This document shows, piece after piece, positions 1 to 7,043 of a stretch of 24,213 nt of DNA. The DNA comes from a virus, in IMG/VR virus record IMGVR_UViG_3300046011_007272, positions 1 through 24,213 of that record; one strand, 5' to 3'. Numbering within the stretch: position 1 is the first letter of the stretch; each line of letters opens with the position of its first letter. Under the pieces are notes generated by a model. It was not told the origin of the DNA. It worked only from the letters and a program-made list of their open reading frames with translations, and made no database searches. A program made the translations under genes and the position numbers.

Positions 1-538
1 AAGGAACATCGAGCAAAGCATGAAGATCGGTTAAAGGCTCAGCACCTGCTTGATTCCATTGAGTACCATTTGAGCCACTACCTAAAGAGGCAAGAGCTGA
101 TGTATAGCTACCCCAATTTGAAGCACCAAACAGAAGATTTGCTAAACGAGCTTCACGATTTAAGAGCATTGATCTTTGCACTTTACGGAAAGATCGTTGT
201 TCTTCATTGCCTGGATATTGAGAATACTTGATATCTTCAAGAGCAATTTCATCAGATAAAGAATAGATTTTAGCTGAGAAGGTTGTGCTTGAACGATCAA
301 AATTTCCGATGCGTTGACGGTCTGCACCTGGTGCTCTTTGTGCATCAACATCGGGGGATCCCATGAAATTGCGAGTTTCTTCGATCAAGAGAGTGCCTGT
401 TGGACCGATTGCCTTAACATCAACAGCTTCGATAACTTGATCAGCGATCAGTTGTCCATCACTTGGGATTGCTTCGATCGCAAGATTTCTGAGAATGTCA
501 TTGACTGGATGGATGTTGCTATAACTTGGATTTGCCAT
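1..538 (-). CDS. Major capsid protein, N-terminal part (runs off left edge)
   Basis: An open frame starts at an ATG at 538, 7 bases after an AGGAG ribosome binding site, and continues through base 1, so only about 179 N-terminal residues are visible. The pattern resembles a known group of HK97-like phage capsid proteins: an early LIADQVIEAV segment, an RAPGADRQRI motif, an SDEIALEDI segment, then LLNREARLANLLF followed by SNWG and a segment ending DLHALLDV. It would form the icosahedral shell. It lies directly downstream of the portal, protease/scaffold and decoration genes, the classical head-gene order. The fold assignment rests on motif memory and gene order, not on a search. Confident as capsid protein; the exact family is less certain. 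Confidence 0.85.
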   Translation of the reverse strand, partial: MANPSYSNIHPVNDILRNLAIEAIPSDGQLIADQVIEAVDVKAIGPTGTLLIEETRNFMGSPDVDAQRAPGADRQRIGNFDRSSTTFSAKIYSLSDEIALEDIKYSQYPGNEEQRSFRKVQRSMLLNREARLANLLFGASNWGSYTSALASLGSGSNGTQWNQAGAEPLTDLHALLDVP

Positions 539-542
539 TTGA

Positions 543-935
543 TTAGACTCCTAAGGATACTTTAACAAGGATTTCGATTTCTTCATTTGCGCTTGCTACA
601 GGATTTGCAACATTTGGAAGATATTGACCTGCAATTTTTTGAACGCCTTCGCCTGTGCCGTCATAAGCATACACTTTGCCAGCAAGACCAGGCATAACAA
701 AAAAGTGAGTGCCTGATGTGATAGTACCACCAGCAACAACACGAGAAATGCCGCTGACGCATACATTGATAGCATCGCCACTTGCACCAGAAATTTGAGC
801 AACGCCAATAGGTGTATCAGTTGACGCGGTGCATGGAGTTACTTTTGCATCACTATCTTGTTTGACCAAGGTCAAAGCGGTGATAGATGCAGATGCGATA
901 AAGGTCTTATAGATAGCATGATTATTTAAGCTCAT
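543..935 (-). CDS. Capsid decoration/cement protein (DUF2190-like)
   Basis: This is a 130-residue protein with no membrane segment, rich in small residues, beta-branched residues and glycine. It contains DTPIGVAQISG and GDAINVCVSG, followed by GTITSGTHFFVMPG and a C-terminal EEIEILVKVSLG strand. The run 'IGVA...G..V.V...G...V..GG.I..G' is typical of the DUF2190 capsid-cement family, small beta-barrel proteins that decorate and stabilise HK97-like capsids. Its position between the protease/scaffold and the capsid gene fits: 4 bases separate it from the capsid start and about 5 from the scaffold stop. The family call is by pattern and context. Confidence 0.7.
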   Translation of the reverse strand: MSLNNHAIYKTFIASASITALTLVKQDSDAKVTPCTASTDTPIGVAQISGASGDAINVCVSGISRVVAGGTITSGTHFFVMPGLAGKVYAYDGTGEGVQKIAGQYLPNVANPVASANEEIEILVKVSLGV

Positions 936-940
936 GATTA

Positions 941-1609
941 TTATCCTTTGAAATGTTTGATGTAAGCATCAGGTTGTTCGGATCTCATCACATTTAAAGC
1001 TTCTGAAAATGTGATGCCTTTTGTCTTTTTAATTTCATTCACTTGATCAATAAAGCTGATCTCTTGAGCGGTGCTAGCATGTCCCTTTTCAGAAAGGTTG
1101 ATCGCTTGATTTGCTTTTCTTTCGCTGAATGATTGCCAAATAGCTGGAAATTTATCCTTGATATCATAGGCTGATTCAACGGCTGAAATTTCACTAGGTG
1201 CAATCTTGCCAGTGTTAAGCAAGCCGTCAACAACAAGCTTTCTTTCAGCTTGATGCTTTTCAGCTTGTAAGGTCTTGACTTGTTCAGACAAAGAAGTGAC
1301 TTGTGCATGTAGCTCATTCATCAGTTTGGCTTGTGCCTTTTCAGATAAAGCGGTGGCTTCAGACATTTTCTTTTCATCTTCCATCATCTTTTTATCTTCT
1401 TCAGCCATCATCTTTTTTTCATCTTTTTTGGCATATTCGCCTTCAAGTGAAATCTCGATCTCGCCTTCTGATTCGTCTTTAGTAAGCTCATCATTTTCTG
1501 ACTTGACGCCTTCCAACTGAGCTTCTAGTTGCTTGACTAGTTGATCTTTTTCTAGCACTAAAGCCACGAGTTGATCAGCTGTCATAGCCTTTAATTCTTC
1601 TGGATTCAT
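941..1609 (-). CDS. Nested scaffold protein from in-frame internal start
   Basis: Inside the protease/scaffold gene, codon 325 (ATG at 1609) has a GGAG at 1619-1616, 6 bases upstream, an ideal ribosome binding site. It lies exactly at the junction between the protease domain and the coiled-coil tail. Initiation here would give a 222-residue acidic, helical scaffold, beginning MNPEELKAMT, in frame with the long product. This is the arrangement of lambda C/Nu3 and Mu I/Z, where the scaffold is made in excess from a nested start. The start signal is seen directly; its use is inferred by analogy. Confidence 0.6.
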   Translation of the reverse strand: MNPEELKAMTADQLVALVLEKDQLVKQLEAQLEGVKSENDELTKDESEGEIEISLEGEYAKKDEKKMMAEEDKKMMEDEKKMSEATALSEKAQAKLMNELHAQVTSLSEQVKTLQAEKHQAERKLVVDGLLNTGKIAPSEISAVESAYDIKDKFPAIWQSFSERKANQAINLSEKGHASTAQEISFIDQVNEIKKTKGITFSEALNVMRSEQPDAYIKHFKG

Positions 1610-2581
1610 TATGTTCTCCATGAGTAAAACACGACTGATTTTATTTTTAGATTGAGCTGGTCTAGCCGTCAAGGTAACGGCTTGAAGTTGAGCAAAACCG
1701 ATTGGCTTTGGATCATCTTCCCTTGCATAAATATCACCTACTAAAAATTCAGGTGATGGATATAAAACGCCTTCGCTAGCTTTCACTAGATCAAGGCCTG
1801 CTTGAGTATATAGAGGTTTCACATAAAGTGCATCATCTTTTACATATACATCAGAGATTTCACCGTATGCCATAGATTGAGTTGGATCAGTTGGCCCGTT
1901 ATCCATAAAGGGAGATGATTGATGATTCCAATCGATGATAACAGGATCTTCATTGAGCCTTGCCTTGAATACTCTTACGATCTCAGCAAGGATCTCAGGC
2001 GTGACATCTTGAATCGTCTTCCCATTGATGCGACTGTTGACTTTACCAACAGAAAGCACCTTAATGTCTGATCCTGGATATAAAGCAATTTCTCCCAACC
2101 TGATTCTTTCTCTAAATACCTTAATGTCAGTACGATTGGAGGACGGCAAGGAAGATTCTGACAATGCCTTTTCTTTCTCATCAGCTCTCTCCATTTGTGC
2201 TAAAATTTTCTTTGCCCAAGTATAACCAGCATCACCGCCCCAACCATCCCAAGCTTGTCTACCTTTACCATATTCAGCCCATGTTGAGCCTTGCTTGTCG
2301 ACTTCGTGCCTTGTGAAATAGGCAACCATTCGCTTAATGGTATCAGGTGATAAGGTAACGCCGTTAGATAAATCTCTTGCTCTAGCAATCCCAACGGCTG
2401 TCATCCCTCTTTTTGAAGGTGGCTGTTCAGCTCGTTTCTTTAATGCTCTGATTGCTGCATCTCTTGCCCCTTGAGGTGGAGTAAAATCTATTCCATCATA
2501 TTTCTTAGGTGCATTGAGATAAGCATTAAATCTTCTATTCATCAATCTTTGTTTAGCAAGTGATATTTGTTTCTCGTTCAT
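941..2581 (-). CDS. Prohead maturation protease fused to scaffold (Mu I-like)
   Basis: A 546-residue, three-part head-maturation protein. Residues 1-135 carry a Trp/Gly-rich domain (GMTAVGIARARDL, TRHEVDKQG, then QAWDGWGGDAGYTWAKK) seen in many phage head proteins but of unclear role. Residues about 160-320 resemble Mu gpI-type prohead proteases: VIIDWNHQSS at about 214-223, YPSPEF at 274-279, and the closing AVTLTARPAQ. Residues about 325-470 are highly charged, Lys/Glu-rich and predicted coiled coil, as in scaffolds. The start ATG overlaps the portal stop (ATGA), so translation is probably coupled. The product would template prohead assembly and then digest itself and the scaffold. An internal start at 1609 probably also yields free scaffold. 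Catalytic residues are not firmly assigned. Confidence 0.8.
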   Translation of the reverse strand: MNEKQISLAKQRLMNRRFNAYLNAPKKYDGIDFTPPQGARDAAIRALKKRAEQPPSKRGMTAVGIARARDLSNGVTLSPDTIKRMVAYFTRHEVDKQGSTWAEYGKGRQAWDGWGGDAGYTWAKKILAQMERADEKEKALSESSLPSSNRTDIKVFRERIRLGEIALYPGSDIKVLSVGKVNSRINGKTIQDVTPEILAEIVRVFKARLNEDPVIIDWNHQSSPFMDNGPTDPTQSMAYGEISDVYVKDDALYVKPLYTQAGLDLVKASEGVLYPSPEFLVGDIYAREDDPKPIGFAQLQAVTLTARPAQSKNKISRVLLMENIMNPEELKAMTADQLVALVLEKDQLVKQLEAQLEGVKSENDELTKDESEGEIEISLEGEYAKKDEKKMMAEEDKKMMEDEKKMSEATALSEKAQAKLMNELHAQVTSLSEQVKTLQAEKHQAERKLVVDGLLNTGKIAPSEISAVESAYDIKDKFPAIWQSFSERKANQAINLSEKGHASTAQEISFIDQVNEIKKTKGITFSEALNVMRSEQPDAYIKHFKG

Positions 2582-3987
2582 CTGATTGCTCTCAGTCTTT
2601 CAGCCATAGCTAAAGCTGGATTTTGTGCAACAGCACGATCTTGTGCCGTCCTTGTTGCCTCAATTGGCAATTGACCAGCACCGATCTTTTGTCTGATTGC
2701 TCTCTCAAGATCATCATCAGGCGTCAATAATTGAGCTTGTACCAATGATGGCAAGCTTGCAAGTGCTTCTGCTAGTGCATCGGTATCTAAACCACTATGC
2801 ACCAAGCGAGGCAATTTAGTTGCTTCAATGTTGCCATAATTCCACCGAATGAGACGGCCAATAGTTCCGCCCCCTCGTCTATCTTGCCCACTGATTGCAC
2901 TAGCCACCAAGTCAAGAAAATTGATACATGCTCTTCTAAATACCGATAGATGCACCTCTCCAACTGATCTTGATCCAGTGTCAGAGATTCCCAAATTCAT
3001 AAATTGAGCCATAAAGGCTTGTGAGATTTGATTGTCACATTCTTGAATAACTTGTAAAGCACCATTAGCATCAAAGCCTGATGATCCTCCATAGGTATCA
3101 AAAGACACAATATTATTTTCTACTAGATAGCTTTGCTCTTGCACTACATAAGCTTGAGCTTGTTGTTGTGCTTCATTGATCATTGCCTCAACATCACCAC
3201 TTGAAATTCCCATCTGATCAACGGCTTGACGATTGACTTTGACGATTGGAGTAGGCACAGCCCACTTTTCAAGACCAATTGCCATCAGTGTTGCCGCTCT
3301 TTGCTTTTCTTTCCACCACCACCAACAAGGACGCAACAAGCCAATGCCTTCGAAGTTTGACCCTGTACGATTGAGAGTCAATAGTAAAAGTTTTGATGCT
3401 GGAATAGGTTCAGGAGTAACACCGCCAACCATGATTTGAATAACACCATCAAGATTTTGTTTATCCACTGATAACCATTGCTGATGAGATGAAGGTTCAC
3501 GATCAGCATATCTCTTTAAAAATACCTTCTCTTTGCCTATCGAGTCTTTAGCAACACAGTAAATCTCTTCTGCATATCTCCAGCCATGTGGAATAAATTC
3601 TAGCAAATAATTAAGCTGATCCTCAAAGCTGATTTCCATCATGCCGGGATAACCTTTAAAGCCAAAAGCCTCGTTTGAAAATCTTGCCAACTCTTCGCTT
3701 GTTTGATCACCATCTCGACCAGCCTTAAATTCCCATTTTGCTGACAATAGAGTTTGCTTAACCAAGCTCCAAGATCTTCTGATAATTGGATCGGTTGCCA
3801 ACATGTCTTCAGCTTCTCTCGTCCATGAACGACCTGATAAAGCTGGATTTTGTTCTTTCCCTGTGATGTAGCCACCTTGAATAGATGTCCCACTGATACC
3901 ATAAGATTGATAGTGTGGTCGTTCTTGCGATAAATATGGCATCTCTTTGGTTGAGCTTGTCATTGTCATATATGGATAAACCGTCAT
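2578..3987 (-). CDS. Portal protein (DUF935/Mu gp29-like)
   Basis: A 469-residue protein read from the ATG at 3987, preceded by TTAGGTG with about 6 bases between. A GTG at 3996 and an ATG at 3993 are alternatives. Portal-like features are the early 'DPIIRRSWSLVKQTLLSAKW' segment, FIPHGWRYAEEIY around 150, LLLTLNRTGSNFEGIGLLRP, and a Trp-rich WWWWKEKQR helix followed by a conserved-looking GLEKWAVPTPIV segment. These match the pattern of DUF935 portals that form the dodecameric DNA entry ring and bind terminase. It is the first gene of the leftward head operon and overlaps the protease/scaffold start by four bases. It is unusually separated from terL by about 3.3 kb of accessory genes. Confidence 0.85.
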   Translation of the reverse strand: MTVYPYMTMTSSTKEMPYLSQERPHYQSYGISGTSIQGGYITGKEQNPALSGRSWTREAEDMLATDPIIRRSWSLVKQTLLSAKWEFKAGRDGDQTSEELARFSNEAFGFKGYPGMMEISFEDQLNYLLEFIPHGWRYAEEIYCVAKDSIGKEKVFLKRYADREPSSHQQWLSVDKQNLDGVIQIMVGGVTPEPIPASKLLLLTLNRTGSNFEGIGLLRPCWWWWKEKQRAATLMAIGLEKWAVPTPIVKVNRQAVDQMGISSGDVEAMINEAQQQAQAYVVQEQSYLVENNIVSFDTYGGSSGFDANGALQVIQECDNQISQAFMAQFMNLGISDTGSRSVGEVHLSVFRRACINFLDLVASAISGQDRRGGGTIGRLIRWNYGNIEATKLPRLVHSGLDTDALAEALASLPSLVQAQLLTPDDDLERAIRQKIGAGQLPIEATRTAQDRAVAQNPALAMAERLRAIR

Positions 3988-4016
3988 AAACATCACCTAA
4001 AAGAATATATCAACTT

Positions 4017-4046
4017 ATCATATTGCATAAAATGCTATTATATCAA
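4017..4046 (-). promoter_or_regulatory. Leftward sigma70-like promoter for the head operon
   Basis: On the minus strand TTGATA (4046-4041) is followed after 18 bases by TATGAT (4022-4017); each hexamer matches five of six consensus positions. It sits about 30 bases upstream of the portal start, in the only non-coding gap ahead of the head genes. The -35 overlaps a block, AAATTTTATTTGA, that recurs at the two HTH-gene promoters. Activity is inferred from sequence only. Confidence 0.5.
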
Positions 4047-4061
4047 ATAAAATTTTAAATT

Positions 4062-4093
4062 GCTAGATGCTCAAAGCAGAAAAAGCACCTAGC
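4062..4093. promoter_or_regulatory. Imperfect inverted repeat in divergent intergenic region
   Basis: The arms GCTAGATGCT (4062-4071) and AGCACCTAGC (4084-4093) pair over 10 positions with one mismatch around a 12-base loop. The element lies between the divergent portal operon and the rightward gene at 4137. It has no T-run after it, so an operator or 5' leader hairpin is more likely than a terminator. Confidence 0.35.
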
Positions 4094-4136
4094 GACTCTC
4101 AAAAAAACCATACCTTAAACACATGAAAGAGAAAAT

Positions 4137-4730
4137 ATGTGCATAATCGATGATGAATTTTTTATCACCACAACAGGCAAGATTTATTTTAAAGGCAATG
4201 TTTATGATGTGGAGGCTTGCGATTTTAAAGAAGGCTCAAAGCTAGTCATCCACTATGGAGAAAAGAAAGTTGAAAAGCTACTCAAAAAGCCTAGTAAAAT
4301 AAAGGTGATCCCTGATCAGTTTATATATCAGAAAGAAGAAGATATGTTTTTAGCACCACTAGACGAGCCGATGATTATTGCACAAGCTCAACCTATCCAG
4401 CCTACCCACTCAAGCATTGAATTGCCACCTGAGATCGATCAATTTGAGCAACTCATGAAGATCACCAAAGACAATACACCACTAGCGATTATCATCTTGA
4501 TCGTTCTTATGTTTCAAAAGATGCAAAAGAAAGAACGAGAAGATAAAGATCATGCTCTTGTTTGCGACTTTGAGAGAAAAGACATTGAGAAAAAGATCAG
4601 CGTCTTAGAGAGCAAGATTGATGCACAAGCCAAAGATCAAGCTAGAATTCAAGTTGGCGATGATGATCTAGCTGATCGCCTTGATAGAGTTGAAGAGAAG
4701 ATCAAGAAGATCAGTGCTTCTATCCCTTGA
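4137..4730 (+). CDS. Putative membrane-anchored coiled-coil protein, function unknown
   Basis: A 197-residue protein that I do not recognise. Residues 1-80 are a small, probably beta-rich domain (FFITTTGKIYFKGNVYDV). A Pro/Gln-rich linker follows, then one hydrophobic segment, LAIIILIVLMF, at about residues 118-128. The rest, to 197, is a strongly charged Lys/Glu/Asp coiled coil. It could be a single-pass membrane protein with a helical tail. An AAAGAG site lies 6 bases before the ATG. It is the only rightward gene in this part of the phage; its 3' end overlaps the convergent triple-HTH gene by 11 bases. A seven-codon frame (4123-4146) overlaps its start and might affect its translation. Its opposite orientation suggests an independently regulated accessory gene. 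Confidence 0.6.
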   Translation: MCIIDDEFFITTTGKIYFKGNVYDVEACDFKEGSKLVIHYGEKKVEKLLKKPSKIKVIPDQFIYQKEEDMFLAPLDEPMIIAQAQPIQPTHSSIELPPEIDQFEQLMKITKDNTPLAIIILIVLMFQKMQKKEREDKDHALVCDFERKDIEKKISVLESKIDAQAKDQARIQVGDDDLADRLDRVEEKIKKISASIP

Positions 4731-5442
4731 ATTGACAAGTCATGCCATCAAAACGAGAATGATATAAAATCTTATATTTATCAACTAAGCCAAATTTAGA
4801 TAACCTATCTTTGATAACATGAACACTCACATTAAATCTTTTTGCCATCTTCTTTATAGAAACAAGCTCAATCAAAGCATTTTCAAAATCTTCCTTAGAG
4901 ATCATAATTTTATTTGCAGGTACATAAGCATGAGCTACAGGCCTTTGAATTGTATTTGGTCTTTGAATTGCATCAAATCTATCCCTACATTCAAAATAAA
5001 GATCATACTTTAGCAAGGTGTTTCTAAGTGCTGATTTACAGACATCAAACCTCAAGCATAATTCTTTCATTGATCCAAACTCTTTAATAGCGATAGATAG
5101 ATCTTCTTTTGATATTTTTGATTCTCTTATTTTTGGTTGTATTGGCTTAGCTTTATCTTTGGCTTTAGAATGCCGATGCAATTTCTCTTTTTTAATTCCA
5201 AGCTGATCGCATTTAAATCTAACGGCTGAAATACTCACGCCTAACTCAGAGGCTATCTCTTTCCAAGTTCGATCCGATGAAACAGCCTTGATAAGATCTG
5301 CTTCTTTAAGCCTCTTTGATTGAACGACCTTTTGTGGCTTTGTGTAGCTTTGGCGATAGCCTTGATAAACCTCGCCTCTCTCGATCATATCCTCAATCAT
5401 GCACAATCTATCATCTAACTCATAACCGAAGAATTTAGCCAT
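4720..5442 (-). CDS. Triple helix-turn-helix DNA-binding protein
   Basis: A 240-residue basic protein containing three tandem copies of a roughly 40-residue HTH-like unit: about residues 46-84 (EADLIKAV...WKEIASELGVSISAV), 112-150 (SKEDLSIAI...MKELCLRFDVCKSAL) and 182-220 (SKEDFENAL...IKKMAKRFNVSVHVI). Each ends with a short L-x-K-[FY]-[GD]-L-type tail, so the unit seems to have been duplicated within the gene. It overlaps the end of the serine recombinase gene by 8 bases, indicating one operon and co-translation. It may be an accessory DNA-binding factor for that recombinase or a repressor of the dyad upstream. No named family was recognised; DNA binding is inferred from the repeats. Confidence 0.6.
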   Translation of the reverse strand: MAKFFGYELDDRLCMIEDMIERGEVYQGYRQSYTKPQKVVQSKRLKEADLIKAVSSDRTWKEIASELGVSISAVRFKCDQLGIKKEKLHRHSKAKDKAKPIQPKIRESKISKEDLSIAIKEFGSMKELCLRFDVCKSALRNTLLKYDLYFECRDRFDAIQRPNTIQRPVAHAYVPANKIMISKEDFENALIELVSIKKMAKRFNVSVHVIKDRLSKFGLVDKYKILYHSRFDGMTCQFKG

Positions 5443-6016
5443 GATTATTCATCCTTAGATCAATTTTGATATCTCTTAAAACCCTATAAATAGAGCCTCT
5501 TGATATGCCACATACTTGACATATATCTTCAATGCTACTTCCGTTTATATACATCTCTTTGACGGCATGTTTTACACTCTCAAGCTTTCTTGATAAACCT
5601 TTAGGCCGTCCACCAATTCGCCCTCTATCTTTTGCCGCTTTCAGTCCAAGCTTCGTTCTCTCTTTGATCAAGCCAAGCTCCATCTCAGCCAAAGCCCCAA
5701 AGATATGAAAAACAAAGACGCCCATCGGTGTGCTTGTGTCGATGCCATCTGATGTCTTAAAGTGAGCACCTTTCTTCTTGATCTGTTCAACCAATTCGAT
5801 CAGATCTTTCATAGATCTTCCGAGACGATCAAGCTTTAAAACAACAAAGACATCGCCTTTCTTGATTGCTGACATTGCCTTTTTAAGTTCTGGTCTTTCT
5901 TTGGTTTTGCCAGTCATTTTCTCTTGATAAATTTTTGTACAACCGATTGATTTTAAATAGTCGATTTGTGCCTCAAGGCTTTGATCATCAGTTGATACTC
6001 TTGCATATCCAATCAT
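5435..6016 (-). CDS. Small serine recombinase (resolvase/invertase family)
   Basis: A 193-residue protein, the usual length for Tn3-resolvase/Hin-type enzymes. The catalytic domain opens with MIGYARVSTDDQ, giving the nucleophile Ser8 and Arg6. The conserved KLDRLGRS motif (Arg64, Arg67) follows, then the dimer-helix region with GALAEMELGLIKERT, a GGRPKG hinge near 137, and a C-terminal HTH (DICQVCGISRGSIYRVL). All key residues seem intact. It would cut and rejoin DNA at paired short sites by resolution or inversion. An AAAGGAG site precedes the ATG, and a 46-bp dyad lies 16 bases upstream. Finding it between terL and portal, joined to an HTH gene, is unusual. Whether it resolves phage multimers, moves the island or inverts DNA cannot be decided here. 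Confidence 0.9.
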   Translation of the reverse strand: MIGYARVSTDDQSLEAQIDYLKSIGCTKIYQEKMTGKTKERPELKKAMSAIKKGDVFVVLKLDRLGRSMKDLIELVEQIKKKGAHFKTSDGIDTSTPMGVFVFHIFGALAEMELGLIKERTKLGLKAAKDRGRIGGRPKGLSRKLESVKHAVKEMYINGSSIEDICQVCGISRGSIYRVLRDIKIDLRMNNHG

Positions 6017-6031
6017 ATTCTCTCCTTTGTG

Positions 6032-6077
6032 ATTGAGTATAAAATAATAACACTAAGACCGTTATTTTATATTCAAT
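6032..6077. promoter_or_regulatory. 46-bp dyad upstream of recombinase (res site or operator candidate)
   Basis: Sixteen-base arms at 6032-6047 (ATTGAGTATAAAATAA) and 6062-6077 (TTATTTTATATTCAAT) are reverse complements with a single mismatch, separated by 14 bases. The dyad covers the only gap ahead of the recombinase/HTH operon. A leftward TTGAAT-N18-TGTTAT promoter can be read within it. This fits a recombinase crossover/binding site, an autoregulatory operator, or both. Confidence 0.5.
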
Positions 6078-6105
6078 TAAATGCACCTTCTTTCTTTTTT
6101 CTGCA

Positions 6106-6294
6106 TCATATCATCTCCATTTTATGCATAAACAATCTAGCCTCTTTGATTTTACCTTGATAGGAATGCTCCAACTTTCTCAGCCTATCGATGATCGCTT
6201 GATCTGTCAGTTGATAGATTGCATCCAATGGAATGTAAAAATCCATGATGATGCTATCAATCGCCAACCTTGCTAAAAGTGCATTGCCTATCAT
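6106..6294 (-). CDS. Small hypothetical protein
   Basis: A 62-residue protein of unknown function, with a hydrophobic N-terminal half (LLARLAIDSIIMDF) and a basic helical C-terminal half. It looks real because its ATG overlaps the methyltransferase stop (ATGA) and a strong AGGAG lies within the end of the methyltransferase gene, 6 bases upstream of the ATG. It is the last gene of the leftward terminase/methylase run before a gap of about 90 bases. No function is proposed. Confidence 0.55.
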   Translation of the reverse strand: MIGNALLARLAIDSIIMDFYIPLDAIYQLTDQAIIDRLRKLEHSYQGKIKEARLFMHKMEMI

Positions 6295-7043
6295 GTTGCT
6301 CCTAAGTGGAAAAGTGGCTCATGGTTGTTCATTCGTTCAATGCTCTTCTTGTGATAGGTTTCATCCCTCTCAATGCAAATAAACCGCCTATTTGTATTCA
6401 TGCAAGCGATTGCCGTTGTGCCACTACCTGAGCAATTATCTAGGATCAATTCGCCTTCATTGGTATAGGTTTTGATTAGGTACTCAAACAAGGCCACCGG
6501 CTTCTGTGTTGGATGAAATCCTATCTCATTTGAAAATTCTAAAATATCACTGGGAAAATATTCACCATTATTGACTGTTGGAATTCTAACCAGTTTTTCA
6601 TCACCATAGGCACTCTTGCCACCGATTGAAGATTTCTCATTACTTATTTTATATGCTTTGCCATCTTGCATTTGAGGATTATATTTTGGCTGTTTTTTGT
6701 AAAAAATCATCACTTCCTCAAATTGCGATAAAGGTCTTCTATTTGCATTGAGAAATTGAGTTTTTAAACTCTTGATCCAAATCCATCTGTATCTAAAAAG
6801 CGATGGATTGCTTGACCATAGCTTGAAAGTAAAGACATTGTTTGCCGTTAAAACAATCGCTCCGTTATCCTTAATCACTCGTTCATAATCTTGCCAAAGC
6901 CTAGCCATATCAATGATACTATCCCATTCGCAAGCCGTTGTACCATAAGGCAAATCGCAAAGGATCATATCAACTGATTTGCTAGGAATGGATGGCATCA
7001 GGTCAAGGCAATCGCCTAAATGGATTTTGTTTTCTTCTAGCAT
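6291..7043 (-). CDS. DNA methyltransferase, beta-class N6-adenine/N4-cytosine type
   Basis: A 250-residue S-adenosylmethionine-dependent DNA methylase. The catalytic motif DLPYG (residues 30-34) comes first and the AdoMet-binding motif DNCSGSGTT (202-210, normally D-x-F-x-GSGTT) is near the C terminus, the order of beta-class enzymes. The intervening GAIVLTAN, FLNANRRPL and HPTQKPVALFEYLIKTY segments also fit. DLPY is a variant of the DPPY/SPPY motif and makes N6-adenine the more likely product. It is preceded by a putative nucleotide-modification-associated gene (7-base overlap) and followed by a small gene. No restriction enzyme gene is nearby, so it probably protects phage DNA from host restriction or marks it for packaging or replication. 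The target site cannot be read from the sequence. Confidence 0.85.
   Translation of the reverse strand: MLEENKIHLGDCLDLMPSIPSKSVDMILCDLPYGTTACEWDSIIDMARLWQDYERVIKDNGAIVLTANNVFTFKLWSSNPSLFRYRWIWIKSLKTQFLNANRRPLSQFEEVMIFYKKQPKYNPQMQDGKAYKISNEKSSIGGKSAYGDEKLVRIPTVNNGEYFPSDILEFSNEIGFHPTQKPVALFEYLIKTYTNEGELILDNCSGSGTTAIACMNTNRRFICIERDETYHKKSIERMNNHEPLFHLGAT

Noticed and set aside
160-351. Frames antisense to or shifted within the capsid gene (160-351 and 314-565)
   Set aside because: The capsid frame is open throughout this region with recognisable motifs; these are shadow frames.
6081-6107. Terminator after the small gene at 6106
   Set aside because: Only a 5-bp ATGCA/TGCAT stem with a pyrimidine-rich loop and no proper T-run on the minus strand.
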